Positions 1 to 11,246 of a DNA stretch of 64,000 nucleotides are shown one piece after another. Both the position numbers and the translations under genes were made by a program. The stretch comes from Desulfatibacillum aliphaticivorans DSM 15576 (GTDB lineage Bacteria; Desulfobacterota; Desulfobacteria; Desulfobacterales; Desulfatibacillaceae): NCBI RefSeq assembly GCF_000429905.1, contig NZ_AUCT01000031.1, forward strand, positions 19,170 to 83,169, written 5' to 3'. Position 1 is the first letter of the stretch. Each line of letters opens with the position of its first letter. Under the pieces are notes generated by a model. That model had not been told where the DNA came from. It made no database searches and saw nothing but the letters and a program-made list of their open reading frames with translations.

Positions 1-1059
1 GGTTTGTGGCGCCCAAAATTGATTTCGTTCTGCGCCGCCCTCAACATCTGGTTGTCCGTACTCTCCGCGGACATAATCAAGCTGCCAAGCACATACTCTT
101 TGGCGCCCCTTAGCTCCTGTTCGCTCACCTTGTCCCCTTTCAAGCGGCTCAATTCCTTGTAAATGAGGTCCAGGGTAAGGTCCAGGTTGGAGGGATCCAC
201 GCCCGCGTAGACGCCGATGGCGCCGGTGTCGGAAAAAGACGGGGCGAAGGAATACACGGAATAAGCCAGGCCGCGCTTTTCGCGCACTTCCTGGAAAAGC
301 CGGGAGCTCATGTTTCCGCCCAGAATAATGTTCATCAGGGAATAAGCGTAGCGCCTGGGGTCTACGGCGCCGAGGCCCGAAGCGGCCAGGCACAAATGCA
401 CCTGCTCCAGGTCCCGATGCTCCACCCGCAGTTCGGGATTGTTTTTCGGCGGAACGCGTTGAGGCAGTTCAGGCCCCGGGCTCACTTGCTCGAAAGCCGG
501 CCCGGTGAGGGATACAAAATCGTCATGGTCCAGATGCCCGGCCGCGGTGATGACAATGCGGCTGGGCTGATACCATTCCTTGAGATAATCCAGCAGAGAG
601 TGGGCTTCAAAGGAAAGCAGGTTATCCGGAGAACCCAGGACGGAACGCCCCAGGGGATGCTCTCCGAAAAGCGCCTCGCTGGTCATAAGATGGACTCGGT
701 CGTCAGGGCTGTCATCCTGCATGCCGATTTCCTGCAGGATGACAGCTCGTTCCCGAACAAATTCTTCCGGTTGAAAGACGGAATTAAGAAAAATATCCGA
801 TAGAATATCCGTCAGCTGCGGCAAGTGCGTATCCAGAACCTTGCCATGGTAACAGGTATCCTCCATGCCGGTGAACGCGTTGGCGTTTCCTCCGATGGCG
901 TCCATTTCGGCCGCTATCTGAAAAGCGTCCCGCTTTTCCGTGCCCTTGAAAACCATGTGCTCGATAAAGTGGCACATGCCGTTGTTTTCAAGAGGTTCGT
1001 CCCGGGCGCCTACGTTAACCCAGACGCCCATGGACACAGACCGCACATGCGGCATGGAA

Positions 1060-3198
<2,139 letters not shown>

Positions 3199-3252
3199 TA
3201 GCATCTCCCGACGGTGGTCGTGCGCAAACCAGTGCTTATGTCAGCCCGCGGC

Positions 3253-3272
3253 GCGGCGAAAAGCCTCGTCGC
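3253..3272 (-). other. Imperfect stem-loop between rpsO and pnp
   Basis: A 7-bp stem (one A-C mismatch on the transcript) lies in the rpsO-pnp spacer. In enterobacteria this spacer carries the RNase III site for pnp autoregulation. The structure here is modest, and its role is inference from position only. Confidence 0.25.
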
Positions 3273-3295
3273 AAGCATGTTGACCTCTACAATGA

Positions 3296-3565
3296 TTACT
3301 TGCGTAGTCCCAACGCCTCAATTAATGTGCGGTATCGCTGCACATCCTTATTTTTCAAATAGTTTAAGAGCCTTCTACGCTGGCCGACCAGTTTAAGCAG
3401 CCCACGCCTGGAATGGTGATCCTTTTTGTGGGTTTTAAAATGCTCGGTCAGGTAAGTGATCCGATTTGTTAACAAGGCCACTTGCACTTCCGGGGAACCG
3501 GTGTCAGAGTCATGGGTCTTGAATTCTTCGATAAGCTCTTGTTTGGTTTTCGCTGTTAAGGCCAC
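3296..3565 (-). CDS. rpsO: 30S ribosomal protein S15
   Basis: Small-subunit primary-binding protein that contacts 16S rRNA helices 20-22. The sequence carries the S15 signature from GSPEVQVALLT through HKKDHHSRRGLL to RRRLLNYL. The frame is open to a TTG at 3574, but the AGGAGG there is only one base from that TTG. It is about ten bases from the GTG at 3565, which gives an 89-residue protein beginning (M)ALTAKTKQ, the normal S15 length and N-terminus, so GTG is chosen. It lies between truB and pnp, the usual order. Confidence 0.97.
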   Translation of the reverse strand: MALTAKTKQELIEEFKTHDSDTGSPEVQVALLTNRITYLTEHFKTHKKDHHSRRGLLKLVGQRRRLLNYLKNKDVQRYRTLIEALGLRK

Positions 3566-3588
3566 GTTTCTCAAGCCTCCTGTGTAGG

Positions 3589-4611
3589 TTAACTGTTAAA
3601 ACTGTTTCTTGCGTTGGGGAGCATGGGCGCGCCCTTTGAATGCATTCTTCCCACAGGACGGGTTGGGGGAAAGACGCATTCATAGGTGAAGCCTATGCCA
3701 TCCGTTTTAGGCGTAAGCACGGCAAGCAGGTCTCCCTCCTGGGAAGCCACCTTGATATGCTTGGGATTATCCTGCAGGTCTTGCCTGCCTGTTTTTTCTC
3801 CAAGGTCCAGCCATGTGAGGGCCGCCCCGTGGGTGATTTTCTTGGCCGTTTGCGAGGACGCTGTATATTCGGGCATTTGACGTAATGCATGGGCCATGGG
3901 CGCGACATGCTCATTGATTTTTCCCGATTGGACAAGGTCTTCCAACTGGTCGAGAGTCACGGCCTCCTCGATGGAAAAGCCGCTGTTTTCCGTACGGCGC
4001 AAGGCGTGCAGATGGGCTCCGCAGCCCAGTTCGCGCCCTATGTCCGCACAAAGGGTTCTGATATATGCTCCGCCCGAACAGCGGGCGGTGAATCCCGCCA
4101 TGGGCGGGTTTATGTCAGTCACATCCAACGAGTAAATGGTGATGCGCCGCGCGTCCTTTTGCACGGGGGTTCCTTTTCTCGCCAACTTGTACAAAGGAAC
4201 TCCCTGATGCTTAAGCGCGGAATACACCGGCGGAAACTGATCGATTTCCCCCTGGAACCTGGCCGCGGCTTCCCGGATCTGCTGGGGCGTAACCTGGGCG
4301 GCCTCAGCCTCCATGCGGGAGGCGACTTCGCCGGTCAAATCCTGGGTGTCGGTCTCGATGCCCAAGTGCATAACCGCTTCATAGGTTTTATCGCCATGAA
4401 GAAAAAACCTGGCCAGCCGGGTGGCTGCGCCCAGGCAGCATACAAGCACGCCCGTGGCGAACGGGTCCAAGGTGCCGGTATGCCCCGCCTTTTTGACGCC
4501 CAAGGTCTTTTTGACCTTGTCCAGAGCCTTTGCGGAGGTGATTCCGGACGGCTTGTCCACCACGATGATTCCGTGATTTACCGCCCCTTTTTCAAGCTGC
4601 ATGCCTGTCAT
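3589..4611 (-). CDS. truB: tRNA pseudouridine(55) synthase TruB
   Basis: Makes pseudouridine 55 in the T-loop of tRNAs. The catalytic motif GHTGTLDPFATG is present with the nucleophilic Asp49, followed by the KTYEA and GAYIRTL motifs of TruB. The protein is 340 residues, slightly longer than average because of a C-terminal extension after about residue 300 that shows no recognisable PUA consensus. Its ATG overlaps the rbfA stop (ATGA), so translation is probably coupled. A second ATG three codons later is possible. The position between rbfA and rpsO is canonical. Confidence 0.96.
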   Translation of the reverse strand: MTGMQLEKGAVNHGIIVVDKPSGITSAKALDKVKKTLGVKKAGHTGTLDPFATGVLVCCLGAATRLARFFLHGDKTYEAVMHLGIETDTQDLTGEVASRMEAEAAQVTPQQIREAAARFQGEIDQFPPVYSALKHQGVPLYKLARKGTPVQKDARRITIYSLDVTDINPPMAGFTARCSGGAYIRTLCADIGRELGCGAHLHALRRTENSGFSIEEAVTLDQLEDLVQSGKINEHVAPMAHALRQMPEYTASSQTAKKITHGAALTWLDLGEKTGRQDLQDNPKHIKVASQEGDLLAVLTPKTDGIGFTYECVFPPTRPVGRMHSKGAPMLPNARNSFNS

Positions 4612-4979
4612 TCCTCCGGTTCCTCCGGGCTGTCCAGGGGACCGATTTCCCTTAGGATACTTTCAATCTTCCGGCCGTAATCAAAGGACTCGTCAAAGAA
4701 AAACTCCAACTCCGGCATATACCTGAGCCCCAGTTTTTTGGCCAGTTCCCGCTTAATAAAGCCGTGGGCCTGCTGAAAGGCCTCGCCGACTTTGATTTTC
4801 TTTTCTTCCTCGCCGAACACGCAATAATAGACCCGGGCGATCTTCAAATCCTTGGTCATTTTGACCCCTGTGATGGTTGCCCATTCCAGGCGCGGGTCGT
4901 TAATGCGTTTTTGAATGAGGGCGGACAATTCCTGTTGGATGCGTCCCGCCACTCTGTCCTGGCGTCCTATGGATTTCAC
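4608..4979 (-). CDS. rbfA: Ribosome-binding factor A
   Basis: Single KH-like domain protein (123 residues) that assists late 30S maturation by binding near the 16S 5' end and helix 1. Typical RbfA features are the N-terminal RQDRVAGRIQQEL helix, the DPRL segment and a central KIARVYY strand. The start is a GTG whose last two bases overlap the stop of the upstream ylxP-like gene (GTGA). The stop overlaps the truB ATG in the same way. Such tight overlaps suggest one polycistronic, translationally coupled unit. Confidence 0.95.
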   Translation of the reverse strand: MKSIGRQDRVAGRIQQELSALIQKRINDPRLEWATITGVKMTKDLKIARVYYCVFGEEEKKIKVGEAFQQAHGFIKRELAKKLGLRYMPELEFFFDESFDYGRKIESILREIGPLDSPEEPEE

Positions 4980-5263
4980 AGATGCATTATCTCCATTTCC
5001 GAATCTATGATCTCACAGACGCCCATGGATTCAACAAGGTTGATGATCCGGTCCATCTTTGAGTTCAACAGTCTTTGGTCGTTGCCGACCAGGGCGAAGC
5101 CTATTTCCGCCCTTTGGTGCATATCATTATCCCCGGTTTCGGCCACCGAAGCGTTGAAGTTGCTTCGCATGCGCCCCACCACGGATTTCACGATCTTTCT
5201 CTTTCCCTTGAGGGAATGGGTGTCGGGTATTCTCAACACCAACACCCCGTAGCCTATAACCAT
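4976..5263 (-). CDS. DUF503 (YlxP-like) protein
   Basis: Small protein of 95 residues of the DUF503/YlxP family, which sits between infB and rbfA in many bacteria. The family hallmarks SLKGKR(K/R)IVKS near the N-terminus and an alternating strand ending in EIIDSEMEI are visible. Its biochemical role is not established; genomic position links it to ribosome maturation or initiation. It starts 54 bases after infB with a weak GAG Shine-Dalgarno and overlaps rbfA by four bases. Confidence 0.9.
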   Translation of the reverse strand: MVIGYGVLVLRIPDTHSLKGKRKIVKSVVGRMRSNFNASVAETGDNDMHQRAEIGFALVGNDQRLLNSKMDRIINLVESMGVCEIIDSEMEIMHL

Positions 5264-5317
5264 ACTCTATGTTCGGGCGGCTTTTTCCGGCCCGCCCGGC
5301 GCCGGTTTTTTGCGGCC

Positions 5318-8300
5318 TTATTTCAAAACCGGCTTGATCTCTTCCAGGTAGTAAAGCTCCAGAACGTCGCCGATCTTGATATCGTTGAAGTTCTCGATGC
5401 CCATGCCGCATTCGTAGCCGGTCGCCACTTCCTTAACGTCGTCCTTGAAGCGGCGGAGAGAAGACAGTTTACCGTCGAAAATCACCACGCCGTCGCGGAG
5501 CAGGCGGACCTGGTTGTGTCTTTCCACCTTGCCGTCGGTCACGTAGCAGCCAGCGATGGTGCCCACCTTGGGAATGGTGAAGGTGTCGCGGACTTCCGCG
5601 CGGCCGGAAACGTGCTCCTTGTAGGTGGATTCCATCAGGCCCACGATGGCGTCCTTGATCTCGTTGATGGCGTTGTAAATAATGTCGTAGAAGCGGATGT
5701 CCACATGCTCTTCCGCGGCCATGTCGCTGACCTTGGGGCTCGGCCGTACATTAAAGGCCACGATGATGGCGTTGGACACAGCAGCCAGGGCCACGTCCGA
5801 CTCCAGAACCGTACCGGTGGCGGCATGGACCACATGAATCTTGACCTCGTCGCCGGAGAGCTTCTCCAGGGATTCGCGCAAGGCCTCGATGGAGCCCTGC
5901 ACATCCGCTTTGATGATCAGGTTGAGGTCCTTTACATTCCCGGCCTGCATCTGGTCGAAGAGGTTGTCCAGGGACAGCTTGCTGGATTTCGCCAGTTCCG
6001 TGGCCCGCTGTTTTTGAGCGCGGTGCGAGGAGACCTGCTTGGCCACCTTTTCGTCATCCACGGCAATGATTTCATCGCCCGCCATGGGCACGCCGGAAAG
6101 GCCCAGGATTTCGGCCGGGCACGCAGGGCCGGCGGCGTCCAGGGGCTGGCGCTTTTCGTTGTACATGGCGCGCACCTTGCCGTAATGAATGCCGCAGACA
6201 ACCACGTCTCCCGCGTGAAGCGTACCTTCCTGAATCAGGACTGTAGCCACGGGGCCCCTTCCGGGATCCACCTTGGCTTCCACAACATGGCCTCTGGCCA
6301 GTTTGTCCGGGTTGGCCTGAAGCTCCAGCACTTCGGCTTGGAGAAGGACCATTTCCAGCAGGTCGTCAAGGCCTTGGCGCTGCTTGGCGGATACTTGAAC
6401 GAAGATGGTGTCTCCGCCCCAGTCTTCCGGCACCAGACCGTGATCGGAAAGTTCGCGCATGACGCGGTCCGGGTCGGCGCCTTCCTTGTCCATCTTGTTG
6501 ACGGCGACGATGATGGGAACGCCGGCCGCCTTGGAGTGGTTGACGGCTTCCACGGTCTGGGGCATGACGCCGTCGTCGGCGGCCACAACCAGAATCACGA
6601 TGTCCGTAACCTGGGCGCCGCGAGCGCGCATGGCCGTAAAGGCCTCATGGCCGGGAGTATCCAGGAAAGCGATCCTGCCCCTGGGCGAGTCCACCAGGTA
6701 AGCGCCGATGTGCTGGGTGATGCCGCCGGCTTCGCCGCCGGTCACGTTGCTCTCGCGAATGGCGTCCAGCAGGGAGGTCTTGCCGTGGTCGACGTGGCCC
6801 ATGATGGTCACGACGGGCGGACGGTTCGACAAGGTTTCGGGAGCGTCCTCTTCAGCCTTGAGTACGGTTTCCTCCTCGAAATTGGCTTTTTCCACTTCAT
6901 ATCCAAATTCCGCGGCCAGCAGCACGGCGGTGTCATAGTCCAGCATCTGGTTGACCGTGGCCATAATGCCCATACCCATCAGGTTTTTGATAAGCTCGGC
7001 GGCCTTGATGCCCAAGCGTTTGGCCAGATCGGCCACGGCGATGGCCTCGTCAATCTTGATGCGGCGCTTGATGGCCTTGGGCGTGGTGGTTTGGGTCTTT
7101 TGCTGCCTGACAGGCTGGGCTTTTCCGCCCTTTTTGCCTTTACGCAATTTTCCGGGGGTTTTGTCGTAAAGATCGGCCCCTTCGACTACGGCCTTTTTGC
7201 GGAAAGAAATCTTTTTCTTGAAAAACTTGGAATCCGTTTCCTCGGTGGTTCCGCCGTCGCGGCGCCCCTTTTTCTTGCGTTTTTCCTTTTTCGCAGCAGG
7301 ATCTCCGCCAAGGTCCTGAGGCGCACGGGGCTGCGGAGGTCCGCCTGGTCCGCCTGGTCCGCCTGGTCCAGCCGGCGACTGAGGAGCAGGTTTTTGGCGG
7401 GATGCGGGCGGAACAACGGGTTCCACGGGTCTTGTGGGCAGACTGATGATTTTCGCCGCAGTCTCCTTTTTCTTTTTCTTTTTGCCCTTGGGCTTGGGAG
7501 CTTCCTTGGAGGGCTCCTTGGCGGCTTGAGGCTCCTGGGATTTGGCGGGCTCCTTTTCTTCCGGAGCTTTGGCCTTTTCTTCGGCTTTTTCGTCTTCCGC
7601 AGGTTGAGCGGGCTCTTCGGCCTTGGGCTCTTCCTTGGAATCTTCCGGAGCGGCTTTCTGCTCTTCTTTAGCCTTAGGCTCTTCCGCAGGCTTCTCTGGC
7701 GCCTCTTCTTCGGCTTTAGCCTCAGCCTTGATTTCCGGCTTGGCCTCGGGCTCTTCCTGGGGCTCGGCGGGAGTGTCGGCGGCCTTGGCCGAAACGGCCT
7801 GTTTTTCCTCAGGCAGTTCCACAGGCGCGGGCTCTTCCTTGGGCGGCTCGGGCTCAGCCGGTTGAGGCGGCTCGGGCTTGGCAATAATCTTGGCCTTGTC
7901 CCCTGGAGGAGTCACATCCACCTTTTTCGGGGGTGCGGGCTTGGCTTCCGCCTGGGGAGCCTCCTCTGGCTCTTCCTTGGCTTGTACGGGAGCAGCCTTT
8001 TCGGGCGCAGGGGCGCCCTCTTCAGCCTTGGGCTCTTCTGCGGCGGGAGCAGCCTTTTGGGGCTCGGGCGCTTTTTCGGCAACGGGTTCCGGAGCCTTTT
8101 CAGCTTCCGGAGCGCTGACGGATTCCTGCGCAGCATCCATTTCCTGCACGCCTTCCTCCGCCCCTTCTTCGGGCTTCGCCGTTTCTTCGGGGCCGCCTTC
8201 GGCCGGCTTAACGACTTTCTTACGCCGGCGAATAACAGTTGTCCCTATGCGCTTTTCCACCACGCTTTTCGCTTTAGGCCGGACCAGGCTGGCTTTCACC

Positions 8301-8440
8301 AAGGCCACCACATCGTCATCCAGACTGCTCATGTGGCTCCTCACAGGCGTGGGGAGGTCCATGGCCTGGAGTTTATCCAGGAGCACCTTATTGGTCATGT
8401 TGAGCTCCCGGGCTAATTCATGCACTCTGAGTTTTGCCAT
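5318..8440 (-). CDS. infB: Translation initiation factor IF-2
   Basis: GTPase that brings fMet-tRNA to the 30S complex and promotes subunit joining. Domains in order: IF2_N helical domain (1-50), a low-complexity linker of about 370 residues dominated by Glu, Lys, Ala and Pro, a Gly/Pro-rich patch (GGPGGPGGPP) and basic segments, a second IF2_N-like domain (about 455-510), then the G domain with G1 GHVDHGKTS near 548 and G4 NKMD near 647, and the C-terminal beta-barrel and fMet-tRNA domains. At 1040 residues it is longer than the E. coli protein (890), entirely because of the linker. Transcribed between nusA and the DUF503 gene. The long plus-strand open frame opposite it is a codon-bias shadow. 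Confidence 0.98.
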   Translation of the reverse strand: MAKLRVHELARELNMTNKVLLDKLQAMDLPTPVRSHMSSLDDDVVALVKASLVRPKAKSVVEKRIGTTVIRRRKKVVKPAEGGPEETAKPEEGAEEGVQEMDAAQESVSAPEAEKAPEPVAEKAPEPQKAAPAAEEPKAEEGAPAPEKAAPVQAKEEPEEAPQAEAKPAPPKKVDVTPPGDKAKIIAKPEPPQPAEPEPPKEEPAPVELPEEKQAVSAKAADTPAEPQEEPEAKPEIKAEAKAEEEAPEKPAEEPKAKEEQKAAPEDSKEEPKAEEPAQPAEDEKAEEKAKAPEEKEPAKSQEPQAAKEPSKEAPKPKGKKKKKKETAAKIISLPTRPVEPVVPPASRQKPAPQSPAGPGGPGGPGGPPQPRAPQDLGGDPAAKKEKRKKKGRRDGGTTEETDSKFFKKKISFRKKAVVEGADLYDKTPGKLRKGKKGGKAQPVRQQKTQTTTPKAIKRRIKIDEAIAVADLAKRLGIKAAELIKNLMGMGIMATVNQMLDYDTAVLLAAEFGYEVEKANFEEETVLKAEEDAPETLSNRPPVVTIMGHVDHGKTSLLDAIRESNVTGGEAGGITQHIGAYLVDSPRGRIAFLDTPGHEAFTAMRARGAQVTDIVILVVAADDGVMPQTVEAVNHSKAAGVPIIVAVNKMDKEGADPDRVMRELSDHGLVPEDWGGDTIFVQVSAKQRQGLDDLLEMVLLQAEVLELQANPDKLARGHVVEAKVDPGRGPVATVLIQEGTLHAGDVVVCGIHYGKVRAMYNEKRQPLDAAGPACPAEILGLSGVPMAGDEIIAVDDEKVAKQVSSHRAQKQRATELAKSSKLSLDNLFDQMQAGNVKDLNLIIKADVQGSIEALRESLEKLSGDEVKIHVVHAATGTVLESDVALAAVSNAIIVAFNVRPSPKVSDMAAEEHVDIRFYDIIYNAINEIKDAIVGLMESTYKEHVSGRAEVRDTFTIPKVGTIAGCYVTDGKVERHNQVRLLRDGVVIFDGKLSSLRRFKDDVKEVATGYECGMGIENFNDIKIGDVLELYYLEEIKPVLK

Positions 8441-8627
8441 CCATTCCCCCTAAACCTGGTCTTGCATTTGACTGCTTCCGGTCAGTTTCGGAAGTTGTTC
8501 CCGTTTCAAAAGAAGAAATACCCCTCTAAACGTTTTATGCAACCCTTTGGACCGTTCCCGCGCCGCTGGGCGGCTTGGCCGGAAGGGCCCCTGGTTTATT
8601 CGTTTTGGTGTTCGTAATCCTATTGCG

Positions 8628-10094
8628 TTATTTCTCTTCTTCCGGCTCCTCTTCAGGCGCCGGTTCTTCCGCCGAATCTTCGTCCGAGCCGTTTTCAGGC
8701 TCGTCCGCCGGAACTTCTTCCTCGTCTTCGGCTTCTTCCTCTTCTTCAGCTTCTTCGCTCTCTTCCGGGGACTCCTCTTCAGGCGCTGCTTCCTCCTGCT
8801 GGGCGTCCTCGGCTGCTTCCGCCTCCTGCGGCGCAGAGGCCTGCTTTTCCATGGCCATGCTGGCCATGGCTTCCTGGGCGGCGATGATGAGGGTGTCGGC
8901 CAGGGTCAGGTCTATGCCCTTGATCTGCACCAGATCGTCGGGATCCGCGGCGGAAAGCTCTTCCACGGAGTAGAAGCCTTTTTCATATAGGGCGTCGGCG
9001 ATGTTCTCATCCAACTCAGCCAGTTCCATGAGGGAGTTGTAGCCGTCCTGCATGGTCCTGCTGTAGCGGGTTTCGCTCTTGACATCCAAATGCCAGCCGG
9101 TGAGCTTGGAGGCCAGCCGGACGTTCTGCCCTTTCTTGCCAATGGCCACGGAAAGAAATTCGTCGGGGACGATGACTTCCATGGCATGGTTTTCTTCGTC
9201 GATGATGACCCTGGAAATCTGGGCGGGCGCCAGGGCGTTGCATACGAACTTGGCGGAATCCGCGTGCCAGGGCACGATGTCGATTTTTTCGCCCCGGAGT
9301 TCGTGCACCACGTTCTGAACCCGGCTGCCCTTCATGCCCACGCAGGCGCCTACGGCGTCAATGTCCGAGTCGCTGGAGGCCACGGCGATTTTCGCCCTGA
9401 CTCCGGGCTCCCGGGCGCCGGCCATCACGCTGACGACGCCTTCGCCGATTTCCGGCACTTCCATTTTAAACAGGCTGGTGAGGAAGTTGGGATGGGTCCG
9501 GGATAAAATAATCTGGGGCCCCCTGCCTTCCAGGACCACGTCCAGGATGAAAGCGCGAATCCGGTCCCCCCGGTGATAAGTCTCTCTGGGAACCTGTTCG
9601 CGGGAAGGAAGCACGCCTTCGGTCTGACCCAGGTTGACGATGATGTCGCCCCGGTCCATGCGCTGCATGATGCCGTTGATGATTTCGCCCTTGCGATCCA
9701 TAAAGCTGGAGTAGACGGCGTCTCGCTCGGCGTCCTTGAGCTTCTGGATGATGACCTGCTTGGCGGATTGGGCGGCGATTCTTCCGAAAGTGGCGGTATC
9801 CATTTTGCTGCCCAGGCTGTCGCCCAGTTCGCAATCAGGATCCAATTCCCTGCCGTCCTCCATGGACATTTCCAGGTCCGGTTCGGTCACTTCCTCGACC
9901 ACTTCCCTGAACTGGAAGACTTCCAGCTCTCCGGCTTCCTCATTATATTGGACTTCGATGTCCGCCCTGGGGCCTAATTTTTTTCGGGCTGCAGCCTGAA
10001 GAGCTTCTTCAAGGGTGGCAATGAGCACGTTCTTGTCTATGCCTTTGTCCCGGCTGACCTGGTCTATGACACGGCCGATGTCGCTGATCAACAT
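8628..10094 (-). CDS. nusA: Transcription termination/antitermination factor NusA
   Basis: RNA polymerase-binding elongation factor. The N-terminal domain (1-130, starting MLISDIGRVIDQVSRDKGID), S1 domain (about 135-200), two KH domains (about 230-340, with the GMKGSRVQ and GKKGQNVRLA loops) and a helix-hairpin-helix segment near 380-410 are all present. The last about 70 residues are almost entirely Glu, Asp, Ala and Pro, replacing the second acidic-repeat domain of E. coli NusA. Its start overlaps the end of rimP by seven bases. A 187-base gap separates it from infB. I found no ylxR-like gene there, which is often in this place. Confidence 0.97.
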   Translation of the reverse strand: MLISDIGRVIDQVSRDKGIDKNVLIATLEEALQAAARKKLGPRADIEVQYNEEAGELEVFQFREVVEEVTEPDLEMSMEDGRELDPDCELGDSLGSKMDTATFGRIAAQSAKQVIIQKLKDAERDAVYSSFMDRKGEIINGIMQRMDRGDIIVNLGQTEGVLPSREQVPRETYHRGDRIRAFILDVVLEGRGPQIILSRTHPNFLTSLFKMEVPEIGEGVVSVMAGAREPGVRAKIAVASSDSDIDAVGACVGMKGSRVQNVVHELRGEKIDIVPWHADSAKFVCNALAPAQISRVIIDEENHAMEVIVPDEFLSVAIGKKGQNVRLASKLTGWHLDVKSETRYSRTMQDGYNSLMELAELDENIADALYEKGFYSVEELSAADPDDLVQIKGIDLTLADTLIIAAQEAMASMAMEKQASAPQEAEAAEDAQQEEAAPEEESPEESEEAEEEEEAEDEEEVPADEPENGSDEDSAEEPAPEEEPEEEK

Positions 10095-10636
10095 GTGCTT
10101 TCTCCGTGCTTGTATTGGAGTCTGGCGGACTCAATTTCATGGAGCGCAAACTCCATGGGGACTTCGTCCGCGACTAAGGTTATCACGCCGTTTAAAGCGC
10201 CGGACAAGACGCCTCTGAACTTCTTGCGTCCCTCCCGGGGCTCCTTGGTCACAATAAGGGCCGTCCGCCCTTCGAACCGCCTGAAATGATCCTCCCTGGT
10301 CAGGGGCCTGTCCAGACCCGGCGAGGAAACCTCCAGACGATACCGGGGCATTTCATCCGCATAGGCGTCCAAAAGGTCGCCTACGTACCGGCTGACCATG
10401 GTGCAATCGCCCAGGGTGATGCCCCCTTCTTTGTCCACGTACAGGCGCAAAATATAACCGCCGCCTTCCCTTTTGAACTCAGCAAGGACCAAGTCCATGC
10501 CCTCGGCTTCCAGGGCCGCGCCCGTCAGTTTCCGAACCTGCTCCAAAATCCTGTCCGCATCCACGCGGCGAATTCTGTCTTTGGAAACCCGTGGGGCGCC
10601 TTTTCGGGACTTATCTTTTTTCGTTTTTTGTCCCAT
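10088..10636 (-). CDS. rimP: Ribosome maturation factor RimP
   Basis: Needed for 30S maturation. The 182-residue protein has the RimP N-terminal alpha/beta domain (CTMVSRYVGDLLD, YRLEVSSPGLDRPL) and a C-terminal SH3-like domain (RKKFRGVLSG...ITLVADE). The first about 25 residues are Lys/Arg-rich and longer than usual, so a later start is possible. The ATG at 10636 has only a short-spaced AGGA. It is the first gene of the rimP-nusA-infB unit and overlaps nusA by seven bases. Confidence 0.93.
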   Translation of the reverse strand: MGQKTKKDKSRKGAPRVSKDRIRRVDADRILEQVRKLTGAALEAEGMDLVLAEFKREGGGYILRLYVDKEGGITLGDCTMVSRYVGDLLDAYADEMPRYRLEVSSPGLDRPLTREDHFRRFEGRTALIVTKEPREGRKKFRGVLSGALNGVITLVADEVPMEFALHEIESARLQYKHGESTC

Positions 10637-10690
10637 ATTCCTGTTCAGTCAAGGGCTTGGCCGTTTTTTTCCCAGCCCTGGGGTCCAACA

Positions 10691-10717
10691 AATAAAAAAC
10701 GGGCTAATCGCCCGTTT
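10691..10717 (-). terminator. Rho-independent terminator after tRNA-Gly
   Basis: On the minus strand, AAACGGGC, a five-base loop and GCCCGTTT form a perfect 8-bp stem followed by a run of six T. It ends the tRNA transcript about 140 bases downstream of the tRNA and 55 bases before rimP. Confidence 0.8.
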
Positions 10718-10855
10718 CCTGAACGCGGACACCTTGTGATTACATACGTCACCGGTCAACCGTTATCAAAAACTCCACAGCCAAAGTCAAACGTCCGGCA
10801 GTTGGTGACGAAACCGGAAGCCGCCTCGGTCAGGGAGCAGGCGAAGCCATTCTTT

Positions 10856-10931
10856 TGGAGCGGGCAACGAGATTCGAACTCGCGACTCCGAGCTTGGGAA
10901 GCTCGTACTCTACCAACTGAGTTATGCCCGC
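10856..10931 (-). tRNA. tRNA-Gly (anticodon CCC)
   Basis: A full cloverleaf can be folded: acceptor GCGGGCA/TGCCCGC, D arm with AGTTGGTA, a 5-bp anticodon stem CGAGC/GCTCG around the loop TTCCCAA (anticodon CCC, reading GGG) and a T arm with TTCGAAT. The discriminator base is T and the CCA end is encoded. An open frame of about 80 codons running over it is spurious. Confidence 0.95.
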
Positions 10932-10945
10932 CAACGCAGCTTGCA

Positions 10946-10974
10946 AATATGGCCTTTTTAGAGTGGGTTGTCAA
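10946..10974 (-). promoter_or_regulatory. Sigma-70 promoter of the tRNA-Gly gene
   Basis: Minus strand: a perfect -35 TTGACA (10974-10969), 17-base spacer and -10 CATATT (10951-10946), about 15 bases upstream of the mature tRNA 5' end. Confidence 0.75.
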
Positions 10975-11192
10975 CTTTTTTTTAGGAATATTCGCCAAAG
11001 GGGCTTTTTACCGCCTCATGCATCGACTCCCTCTCCTCCAAGGTTGGCTTTATTTACAGCATCGAGGGTTTTGCGTCAACACCCCGGCTTGCAGGATGAT
11101 TGGCTGTTTTTTATGGAGAAGGGGCCTTTGTAATCCACCTTTATATAAGGAGCTTTGCTGCGGCCGGAATGGATCCTTGAAAAAAAACCTGC

Positions 11193-11232
11193 TTGACGCC
11201 GCTTCCTGCATGCGCTATATTGCCATATAGCG
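11193..11232 (+). promoter_or_regulatory. arsR promoter with overlapping ArsR-type operator
   Basis: The -35 TTGACG (11193-11198), 17-base spacer and -10 TATATT (11216-11221) form a good promoter. A perfect inverted repeat, CGCTATAT-tgcc-ATATAGCG (11213-11232), covers the -10 box, the arrangement expected for repression by the ArsR/SmtB protein encoded 14 bases downstream. Confidence 0.8.
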
Positions 11233-11246
11233 ATATGGAGGACGCC

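Noticed and set aside
5075..8416. 1113-codon open frame on the plus strand opposite infB
   Set aside because: It is the antisense of infB, Gly/Leu/Phe-rich low complexity with no domain; infB is certain.
8441..8627. ylxR gene between nusA and infB
   Set aside because: The 187 bases do not encode the family in any frame.
10756..10998. 80-codon frame over the tRNA
   Set aside because: Typical spurious frame produced by a tRNA (contains the VGRVRAS-type translation); the tRNA explains the sequence.
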